This document shows positions 1 through 9,357 of a stretch of 64,000 nucleotides of DNA, piece after piece. The first letter of the stretch is position 1; every line of letters begins with the position of its first letter. This stretch comes from Monosiga brevicollis MX1 (lineage: Eukaryota > Opisthokonta > Choanoflagellata > Craspedida > Salpingoecidae): positions 809,594 through 873,593 of the forward strand of contig NW_001865045.1 in assembly GCF_000002865.3 (NCBI RefSeq). Direction: 5' to 3'. Position numbers and translations under genes: made by a program. Under the pieces are notes generated by a model. The model searched no databases. It was not told where the DNA came from and saw nothing but the letters and a program-made list of their open reading frames with translations.

Positions 1-324
1 TGAATTTTCCCCTTTCAACTTTGATTCTCTGCCATGATATGACGCGGGGTATGCACAGTACCAGTAGACTCAACAGCCAGCCCTGAATTAGATTTAAGTA
101 TTGTGACCAGGCAAGTGAATTTACGCAGCCAACACTGTTGGCCAAGCCACCTTGGGAGCTTCAAATGTCGATCAACTTGGAAAGAGTGACAAAAAAAAAG
201 AAGCAAAACTCGAAGAAAAATCCACTGAACAGACAAAAACAAACACATGAACAGATGGGCTGACGCTTTTTGTCGAATCAGCGCAGACACGGCTAACCAG
301 CAGCAGTGGAATGCACGCGTCAGG
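1..324. other. left edge, 3' flank of PH/BTK gene
   Basis: No coding exon is supported here. The stretch lies downstream of the proposed stop codon of the minus-strand PH/BTK-motif gene and is probably its 3' untranslated region. Short open frames exist on the minus strand, but none continues the reading phase of the upstream exons or resembles a known domain. An extra exon cannot be excluded, because the last splice junction of that gene is weakly supported. Confidence 0.4.
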
Positions 325-2839
325 TTATGTTAACACGGCGAAGCACTCCTATTTCTGTGAAAAAGCACAAACACACGTCAGACAAATTTTTGCAGATATG
401 GCGCAGCTCGGTGTGATTGGGCGACACCGACTTACTCGCTCAAGGCGGGCGTAGTGGCTTTCATGGCCTGGTTTAGTCACCTTGGAGTACTGTTTATTCA
501 CGCCATCAAGCCTGCGTATGGTGGCACAAAGTGAGGGGAGTGTAAAGCCGCTCAAGTCATTAGAGTGGCAACAGAGGCGCAACATACGTGGAGTAAATGC
601 TGGCTTGACTGTAGTTGCTGGCGATGGAGGCTGGGTGATAGGTTGAGGCTTCGCGGGCCCGAACATGCCATCCCTCGTACTATTTCCAGCCAGCCAGCGC
701 CGGACCATGAATCAAAGGGCCGGGTGCATTTGCGATAGGATGAGATGCAGTATCACCCACACGGCCACTCACTTCTTCGGAAGATGCTATGCTACGTGCC
801 CCTAGGGCGGCATAGCTTGGATCGTCTGCATGGCACGGGCGAGAGCAGGCGCCGTGAGGCACGGTGGGGCTATACGCAGGGATCCAAGGCATTTCACGAA
901 CCATCAGCATTGGGCACGCTTGTGTAGTGGGACTCTAAGAGCGGCCTGCGACAGTTCCAAGCAATCGGTATGAGCAAGCAGAAGAGAGCGAAGGAGTTTT
1001 GCGGGATGAGGGTGAGTCAGGCAAATAAACGAGGTCAAGCCACGCACTTGGCGGTGCTGCCATCAGCCTAAGCATGCGGAGCAGCAAGGGATAGCGGTGA
1101 GCAAGTATGATGAGCATCAGAGAAGATGCCCCAGTTATTTGTGGCATATAAAATGAGCTCACCGCCTTTGGTTGGAACATGGCTACGTCAAGATCTTGAA
1201 AATCTTGATTCATAATTTCTAGTTCAAACAGACAAAGGCACAAGTGAGGGGTGATAGGATGAGGCTGGGTCGACGAGCACAAATGGACTCAGTTGAAACC
1301 ACAGCAGGTTTGTCGCATACATACCGTACTGCCCTGCAATACTTTGCGCGCGTGGTACAGCTGTGCCACCGTATGGGGCGGCACCGCTGTGGGAGGTGGG
1401 CATGTCCGCTAGCATGGCATCACCTGTGTCCAGGTCAGGCACGACGACGACGACGGTAGAAAGCAGGGATCAGGTCTCATACCAGCTTCCATTGAAGCGC
1501 AAGGGTCGGGCCACGAGGCGCTGATGCAGAACGACAAGTCCTTGCCAATCCAGACACGAATCAAGCAGCCAGGAAGACTGACTCATCTCATCTGGGTCCA
1601 GGTCGTCATCCTCGTAGTGTCGGTCATAGAAATAGGCGACTGTGGTTCGGTCTATAAAAGGATTCGCCAGTCGTCAAAGATATGAGCGCACGTCATGTGG
1701 GTTGGGCGTGCGGAGGACTGACGCTGCAGCAACATGTCAGGGCTCGCAAGGCCCCCGTGACTTTGCTTTTACAAACCTTTGGCATCAGACAAGTTGATTG
1801 GGGCCTTGCTTTTATGACTGTACTTGAAGGCCGGCTAGCAGGCGATGGACGGCCCGAGTGCCAATGTAAAATGTGAGGGCGCACGCAGGGGCGGGTGGGG
1901 GTAGTAGAGAAATAGTTGTTTGACCTGAGTCAAAACATACCTTGCAGCCTCCTCCTTGTTCTTTGGTGGCACAACAGGTCCATTCGCCTACCACCGATGG
2001 CCACCACGAGAGCATTGGGTCAGAAGCACGATCTTCAGGCGAGAAGGGGGCGGGCGAGTGATGTGAGGGTGGCACGATGATCACAAGGCAGCACCTTTGT
2101 GAAAAACACCAGGATGATAGTTGTAATGCTTGCTGGAGACGTTTTGGCCTTCCTGGCAAGCCGACCGAATCTCATCAATCCAATCCTGCCGCTCGGCCTG
2201 AGATTCGGCATCGACGTACAGTATCGCATCGTCGTGCACCACCTGCATGTGTCAGGGGACCAAGTTATGGTGTGTTCATTAGCAATGGAAAACATCGTAC
2301 CAAGGGCAAGATTGGATGTCCAGGGGCCGATCAGTCGATCCTCATCTGCGACGCCCAAACCTGGATCATGTTGCTGCGGCCCCATGGGGTTGCGTGAGCG
2401 ACTTCAACCGCTCGGATTTTGGTGAGCGGAATCTGGCCTTTTTGCTTCATCTCGCTCTGAGCACGGGTGGGGTTCAAGCCGAGACAGGGGGTGAGTACAG
2501 ATGTCGAGGGGCGAGCGCATGCGCTTGAGGCACGATCCTTGTTTGGGACGTGCACAAGCCGAGCTGGCTGGATGAGGCTTGGGGGCGGAACTCGACTCGG
2601 CGTACAATGTCAACACCAGAGTAGTAGCTCAGGCATGTGTCCGTCAGGATAAAAGTGCGGCGCTTGAAATTGTCGCGGCCCAGCAGGCTTGTACCCTGGG
2701 CCTTTTTCCATAGCACACCGCGCTTGCGCCAACCTGAGGGCCCAAAGGAGGACGAGGGGTGAGTCGAATGCAACACGCGTCCTCATTTGAGTCATCGATC
2801 AAAAGCCCAACCTTGTTGCAAAAGGCTCCCGGCGCTCAT
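325..2839 (-). CDS. PH domain plus BTK zinc motif protein with tyrosine-rich tail
   Basis: Predicted membrane-targeting adaptor of about 377 residues. The start is the ATG at 2839, in good context (GCC before ATG). Exons in phase: 2812-2839, 2606-2733, 2361-2456, 2095-2242, 1941-2032, 1777-1834, 1483-1639, 1325-1386 and 1163-1218, then short exons down to a stop near 325. Residues 10-125 read as a Tec-type PH domain (VLWKKAQ, NFKRRTFIL, LSYYSG, then VVHDDAILYVDAE and DWIDEIR). Next come NYHPGVF and WTCCATKEQGGGC, which supply the His and three Cys ligands of a BTK motif, with a His-Cys spacing longer than in BTK. In Tec kinases and RASA-type GAPs this pair binds phosphoinositides. No SH3, SH2 or kinase domain follows. 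The tail instead carries YTSV, YAAL, YSKV and YARL. The PH and BTK exons are firm; the last exon (start near 348) is tentative. Confidence 0.75.
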
Positions 2840-3476
2840 GGCGAAGGCAACCCCAGACTCAGCCGCAGCCAAGTCAAAAAATCGGGCTCAATACCGATGA
2901 TACCGCCGCCGCCGCCGATGCTGCTGTTGCTGCTGTTGCTGCTGCTGTTGCTGCTCTGCCCCTCTCGGAGCAAGCGGGAAGGGGGTGAATGCCAACGCAA
3001 AAGAAAGAGAATGAAAAAAATTAATGCGACAACTTTACCCGGGTTTAAGCCTCGGGTTGTTGGTGGTGTGTGCACACTCACCTCCCCCATGTTAATGTGT
3101 GACTCTGGTCTCACTTTGACCTCCTCCTGAAACGTGTGTGTGTTGGAGGAGAGAGACAGAGAGAGAGAGAGAGTTTGTGTGTGTGAGAGAGAGCTTTTCG
3201 ACAGCAACAGCAGTTCTCTCTTTCTCTTGTTCACTTCTCTCTTGGTCACTCAGGTTGGTGAAACGGCAGCGCGCTGGGGACACGTCTGCGCATGCATTGC
3301 ACATTGAATTCAAGCTGCTGGGTGGCATTTATCTTCTTGTTCTTGTGCTTGTTCTCCTTTTCTCTCTCCCTCTCTCTCTTTCTCTTTCTCTTCCTCTTGC
3401 CCTCTCCTGACGCTCCAGAGCAACTCATCATTTGTGGCGCACCTTTGACTTTGGCAGCTTCAGAGTCTCCAGCACC
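2840..3476. other. divergent intergenic region
   Basis: Shared 5' region of the PH/BTK gene (leftward) and V-ATPase subunit e (rightward). It holds CCG/CTG-type trinucleotide runs at about 2906-2957, which read as CAG/CAA and CGG on the minus strand and probably belong to the 5' leader of the PH/BTK gene. A GA/GT-rich stretch lies at about 3138-3195 and CT-rich DNA at 3355-3412. No further gene is seen. Confidence 0.6.
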
Positions 3477-3883
3477 ATGGCCGTCTCCAATGCTGTGCCC
3501 ATTATCGTCATGACCGCCTTTTTCGGTGGTATTGCCATTCTCGGTACCCTCTTTGCTGGTCGTAAGCACGAGGACCGCAAGTGAGTAGCCGGGGCCTTGG
3601 CGTGGCCTGCACAACCGTTCGGTGGTGGCTGGCGAGTCGGCGTGCGAGCCAGCACCTGGCAGCGCGCAAGCCACAGGTTTTTTTAGCAGCACTCACTGCA
3701 CCTGAACTGCTCTGCCGCTTCTTCCTTAGCCTGGTGCGCACCATGATCATCACCACTTGCCTCTGCATGTGGATCTTTTGGTTGTGCGCCTTCATGGCAC
3801 AGATGCATCCGTTGGTTGGCCCCGAGTTCAAGGCGTCAGAGGCGTGTTTGATTAAGGACGACAACAAGACGGTCGTTTGCTAG
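3477..3883 (+). CDS. ATP6V0E: V-type proton ATPase subunit e
   Basis: Small membrane subunit of the V0 sector of the vacuolar proton pump, 85 residues in two exons (3477-3580 and 3730-3883) joined in phase 2 by GTGAGT...TTAG. The family is normally about 70-85 residues with two membrane helices. Helix 1 includes PIIVMTAFFGGIAILG. Helix 2 includes ITTCLCMWIFWLCAFMAQ and is followed by HPLVGPE, matching the conserved AQLNPLFGP region of the animal protein. The ATG is in a CACC context just after a pyrimidine-rich leader. It is transcribed away from the PH/BTK gene and converges on the coiled-coil gene to its right. Confidence 0.9.
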
Positions 3884-4540
3884 TGCATATTGCGCTCCAA
3901 CTCTACTCAACCCTCTTAGCACGCGGACGCTCCTCTAACAGACCACCACGCTCTGAGACGGCTCCGTCAGACTTTTGTGTTTGTTTTTGCGCCTTCAGGA
4001 GGATCGCCCCTTTCTTCCGTTCGCCTCACGCCCAGCTTGCCCAGCACTCGGCGCGCGCTTGCCACCCAAAGGGTGATAGCCGGGGTGTTGGCTTGGCGGA
4101 CGGCACAAAAAGAGCAGGAGACTTTTTGTTGCTCGTCATCCTTGTTTTCCTTTCTCCGTCCTCTGTTGTTTTTCTATTTTTGTCATTAGGCATGCCTCCT
4201 GCCCTGTTCTTTTCATCGTCTGGGGTCTTTGTGTTCCGCTCTTGTCGTCACTGTGTTTGCATTTCTAGCATCTCGTGCCAATCCAAACAACTACTATACT
4301 ATCACAATTGCCTCTCAGTCATGGCCGCGACAGCGCTGACTGCAGGCGCTTGCCTCTAAAGTCAGGGGGCAACAGCACAACCGGCCACCTGTCGTCAAAA
4401 ATGTTTAGAGCCCCACTCAACTCAAAAGCGGCTTCGGCTGTAAGAAAAAAAACAAGAAAGAAGTGATTGCAGGTCGCGAGAAAGCCTCTTCTCAGAACAC
4501 TGGGAACAAAAAAAAAAAGGCGAGCCGTCTATCCTTGGCT
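3884..4540. other. convergent 3' flanks
   Basis: Region between the stop of V-ATPase subunit e and the stop of the tail-anchored coiled-coil gene. It is likely the two 3' untranslated regions. T-rich and A-rich runs occur, but no coding exon or RNA gene is supported. Confidence 0.5.
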
Positions 4541-7500
4541 TTAGGCATGCGTCACATCCCAATACCAGCGCAGAAAATAGGCCAAGACCACTACCATCAC
4601 CATGCCTGCCATCACGCGCCATGATCGGACGTTCGAGGCATGAGTGCGAAACATACATGTTCATGCTCAGGTCCCGCCACAACCGAATATCGGCGACGAG
4701 GTGCTCAGGCGGCATTCGTACCAAATATGAGAATGCGCGGCGCGCTGCCTTGACGGCCTGTCAATGATTGAAACGTCTCCGAAAAGTTCTACACGGACGC
4801 ACACGCGGTCAACCGACGCAAGTAAGTCAGCAACTGCATTCACCGACGAAAAGCAAATGCTCCACCTCCCTCCTCCTCACAAAAATTCAAGAAAAAAAAA
4901 TGAAGTGGGGTATCAGACGAGCGACACTGCTCAAACCTCATGCAAATTGACCCAGAAACCAGTTGATAGCTCAGTCTCCAAGTGCTCGGCCTTCATCTGT
5001 AGCTCTTGTAAAAAGTCATTGGCACGCGTCTGGATGTCACGCATGGTAACCATTTGGCGCTCCACGTCCGAGTGAATTGTATCCAACTACGTTGCGTCCC
5101 CAAGTATTGATCGGCATGGTGAGATAACGACAACTTGGACATGCGGTGCAGTCAGCACGTGGCTACCTCAGGCATGGCCTTGGCATGAAAAACTCACAGT
5201 CGTTCGCGCTTCGCCAAATCGTCTTTCATGCCGGTCCAGCTTTTCCACGAAATCGGCGTGAAAGTCGTTGATCATCTGTCCCACCATTCCCCGCCGATGA
5301 GCAGGTGCCACCGCACCAACGTGGGGGTCGTCCTACAGGCTTCATGTGGAACGCACCTCCAGCAACGCGCTTTGATTGTTGGTGCGCTGCTTGTCTAGCA
5401 TGGCTAAGGTGGACTGCCGTTTTTGCAGCTGTTCCTGCGTGTTGCTGAGCGCTGTTTCAAGCTCCAAGTTGCGCTGTTGTTGAGCCGCTAGTCTCTCCTC
5501 CAAGGTGAAGACCTGTCAGCATCAAAAGGCAAATGCAAGCAAACAAACGAAAAACGAGAAGGACATCAAGTGAGGAAAGAAAAACAGAAGAAGAAGTGGA
5601 GCTCAACGCAACGAAACTGCTAATAAGGAACACAATCCCGCGCACGTACGTAGCTCTGGAGCTGTTGCAAGACATCAAACTTGTTCTCCAAATCCAAGCG
5701 CGGGTCCTCCAGCAGTATGCTTTTGATGTGTTGGATGAGTTCTAAAATGGTGCAGAAGCGGTTGTGGAGTGGATGAAGCGGTGAGCGGATGAGGCGGCAG
5801 ACACACAGCGACAGTCGCACAACAGTCGCAAACTCAACGGCATAGGCAGGAAGCTTTAGTTTTGCATTTTACATACCGGCGGTGGCGGTGTGCTGCAAGC
5901 CGTTTTGCATATCGAGGGCCACGGGTTGCGACACAGATGCCATGGGAGAGGAGCCAAAAGATTGACCAGCTTCCGGCTCGACATCTGCACCCGATGACTG
6001 CTTGTCCTTGTTCTTCCGAGGCTAAGGTGGAGGATATCATGAGGCGCACGCACCATGAGCCATCAATATAGGTGACATTCAGTTTCGCAAATAAAAAACA
6101 AAGCAAAACACAAAACCAAAAGGAGGATTCGATTCCATGTGCTGCACACGACAGCTGTTGCGGTGCCGTTCGCAGGATGAAACTCAGGTCAATGCAGTGA
6201 ACTGAGCTCGTACAGTGAGGGGATTGGACATGTTGATCAGGCGCTTGAGGCGATTTGGACGGCGATCTTCGATCTGGTCGCGTAGCTCTGGCGGTAAGCT
6301 CTTTTGAGAGCGCCTATCGCAACAACAACACATGCCAAGTGTGGCCAGGACAGGTTGAAAAAAGATGAGATGCTGACATGGACGGGACACGGCACTCGTG
6401 AAATTGCGCGCCGAGGTTTAGACAGAGCTAGCACACGAACCGACTGCGCAAGAACCGTGGGGTGCCCTCCTGGCATCGAATCCGCCCGACAAGCAGGAAC
6501 ACACGCGAGACAATCGGCAAATGAACAAGTATGCGAGGCCAAGCTAGTGTTGGCTGGTTCAAAATGCATTGGTAAAAACGTAGGTGCAAAGTTGACATAC
6601 GTCGGGTGGGAAGTCGTCCACTTGCGCGGTGCCGCGGCCCGGCGAGCCTGTATAGCCGTTGAGGGCCTCAATCGATTCATCCTTCCCCTCAGTGGCATTT
6701 TCCCGCTCCGGGGAGGCCGATCTGTGCCGCCCGGTTATTTTCTCCTCTCGCTTGGTTCGCGAGCGCCCCCGCTCCGGGTTGACCGGGGTCGTATTGTCTC
6801 CACCGGCCTCCTGTGGGCGGGCACAAAAGGAACAAAAAGGGTAAGAAAAGACGAGCGGAGCTGCAAATGTTCATCAGAGGTCGCGCTAGGAACGAAAAAG
6901 CAAACCGCCATGAGAATAAAACTGACCGAGCCGACATCATCGCCGCGACCCGCGGCGCGCAGGCTGTGCAAGCCCCAGTCGAAGCACATCGAGACAACCA
7001 CGGATGAGCTGCGAAAATGGCAATGGGAGGGGACACTGGGCCTGACGTTGCGGCGAGAACTGACCGCTTGACAATGTTCATCTTTGCACCAATAAGCTCT
7101 GTGGCTGTGGGTTTCGTTCGTCGTGAATCCAGCTGCTTTTGTACCTCGTCCATTTCTATCGTGCAAATACCGAACAGTCGCAAGATCACACAAGACACAA
7201 AGGCAGCCAAGAGGGGAGCACGCTTTGAGCGCTGCTCTGCTTGAGGACATGTGCTTTTGGCTTGACCCCTCTGTTCACGCACCTTTGCGCAGTTTTTCCA
7301 GCTTTTTAGTGCGCTTTTCAAGCTGATGGCGCGCGTGCTGGTACTCACGCATCATGGGATCGCTAGCCAAAAACAAGGTCACCAAATCAAATGAGCTGTC
7401 TCAGAGCCGGGAGTCAGTCTCTCGGGGTGGCTCAAGGCTCGATCCTTATTTAAGGTGCAAATGTACCGTGAGATGTTGAAACGTTGTATGCTGTGTGAGC

Positions 7501-8385
7501 TGGGTTCGGGCCGACCACTGCTCGTGAGCTGCTCAACAGCTCGCTTGAACCGATCCTCTGCTTGCTGGCGGCGCTTTTCGTTGTCACGCAGCTCCATGCT
7601 AAGGGGTAAAGCGACAGAAAGAGGAGTTAGATTTTTTTTTTTGTCTTCCAAGGGTGAGGGCAAAGGTAGGTGAGATTGTCACAGCAATAGAGAGTCGCGA
7701 ACCAATAATGGTGGATTACGTACTCGAGATCGTCGCGTTTGAGACCGTACTTGCGATGGCGGCCCGAGGATTCGGCGCTGTCATCACTATCGATGCTGTC
7801 GCTCTCTTCGTCAACGGTAGTGGTTGGGTGCTCTTGGACGCCAGATCCAGTAGCAGGGGCAATGGCACCACCAGGAAGGCTTCCCGGGCTGACACTGATG
7901 CTGGAGGCGGGGTTTGTGTCTTGTGGACTGGTGTAGGCGGCTTGGGCCGAGGCCCCTAGGCTAGAAGCAGGATGGGAGGCGGATGCAGCGGAGGGGGAGT
8001 AGCTGGCGCTATGCGTGTCTGAATTGTCGCCGGTTTGGCTGCTGCCATCATCCACAAGAATTGCGGGTTGAACGGGTTGAACGGGTTGTATAGGCTGGAT
8101 AGATTGGGAAGGGGGCGTCGAGGACTGGGTATTTCGCTTGGGGAGGACGCGTTGTAAGAGCTTGGATCCGCGCGTTGGGAGTGTGGAAGGGGCCGCCAAG
8201 GTGTTGGGAGATGCTCCGATAGCGTCTTCCGCGTTTTTGGGCGTGCCATTGCCGTCTTCTTCCGAGTTGGCCATTTTACGCCGGCGAATGCGCCGCAAAG
8301 GATTGCTGCTGGTGCTGCCGCGCGCTGTGGCCTCCCCAACTGGGGGATCCCCGACGTCATCGGGCAAGGGTGTGGGTTCCACCAT
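4541..8385 (-). CDS. tail-anchored coiled-coil protein, tentatively TMCC-like
   Basis: Multi-exon gene. Exon 1 (7724-8385) starts at an ATG in GCC context and encodes about 220 Ser/Pro/Gln-rich residues. Later exons encode charged helices (ELRDNEKRRQQAEDRF, RHQLEKRTKKLEKLRK), a basic disordered segment, then long coiled coils (LEERLAAQQQRNLELE, LDTIHSDVERQMVTMRD, LQMKAEHLETELS). The last exons join in phase to a single hydrophobic C-terminal segment (GMVMVVVLAYFLRWYW) followed by seven residues and the stop. This suggests a tail-anchored protein facing the cytosol, perhaps of the ER or another endomembrane. Order and spacing recall animal TMCC1-3 proteins, but identity is too low by eye to be sure. 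Two internal junctions (near 7516/7362) do not keep phase, so a micro-exon may be missing. Confidence 0.55.
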
Positions 8386-9180
8386 GGCAAACCACTAGCC
8401 CACGCCAAGCGCGACTGATGGCAAGGACCCAGGGCACGAGCCAGGCCAACTTTGAGGAGGCTGGAGGATTATTGGGCCAATCAATATCCAGCACTTCAGC
8501 TATAAGAGGACTTGCACCAAGGGGGTATGGGGGCGGCGAGAGCGCCCTTGAAGCAGCCGCGTTATCTAATCACAATGAATCAGGGTGATGGGCCTGCTTG
8601 GCACGCATTTGCTCACCCGAAGGCCGTTGGTGGTGGCAAGTGCAGCAGACCGGGGCTGGACGGCCGATGATGCCGGCTGATCAAAAGGGCAGCGCTGTGC
8701 CACAACACCGCATCGGCGGTTGGGCAAAGGCCCAGCTCACCAAACAGCCGATGCGAGGCAGCCAAGCCGTTGCTGCGTGGGACAGGTTGTTTCCTTGTCG
8801 TGGTCCAAGCCGAATGCCAGGCATCAGCGCCCGGGCCGCACTTTAGCTGCACCTGCCTTGGCGTGTCCGATCGGTGCAAAACGGATCTCGTCCAGATCCA
8901 GCCTGAGCAAGTGTCAAGCTGCCTCTGTCATCCACGCGAGGCCTCAAGGGAATCTGATGGCCAATCTGTGGGCAAACCTCCGAGCCTGAAGGCCGCTCAC
9001 ACGAAGGAGCGCCGTGCAAATGGAGCTGGCGCTGGAGCTGGAGGCGAATTGAATTGAGAGAGAAGAGAAGAGAGAGAGAAAAGAGAGAGAGATAGAAAGA
9101 GAGAGAGATTAGAGAGGGACGAGAGAGATTTAGAGAGGTTTGGGGAGAGGTTTAGAGAGAGAGAGAGAGAGAGAGAGGTT

Positions 9181-9228
<48 letters not shown>

Positions 9229-9357
9229 TAGAGAGTGCATAAGTAAGAAGACTCATCATCATCATCAAAAAGAAAAACACAAAAGACAAAAGTGTCCTGA
9301 CCCTCAACCTTCAATTTGATAAAAGTATTTTACTTTGAACGCCATAATCATCGGGCA
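8386..9357. other. divergent intergenic region with GA microsatellite
   Basis: Head-to-head region between the coiled-coil gene (leftward) and the PGAP1-like gene (rightward). The left two thirds shows no convincing exon on either strand. The right part is a long interrupted GA tract (about 9056-9236) followed by an AT-rich stretch just before the PGAP1 start. Confidence 0.55.
9056..9236. repeat. interrupted (GA)n microsatellite
   Basis: About 180 bases of GA dinucleotides broken by GATTTA, GGTTT and similar interruptions. It lies 120-300 bases upstream of the PGAP1-like start codon. The interruptions suggest an old or decaying array. Confidence 0.9.

Noticed and set aside
325-2839. Initial idea that this is a complete Tec-family tyrosine kinase
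   Set aside because: No SH3, SH2 or kinase motifs were found in the phase-consistent exons down to the stop near 325.
6304-7071. 255-codon plus-strand frame
   Set aside because: Antisense to supported exons of the coiled-coil gene, no recognisable domain, probably due to GC-rich codon bias.
8386-9055. Short frames between the coiled-coil gene and PGAP1
   Set aside because: No domain resemblance, no splice-consistent extension and no preferred strand.
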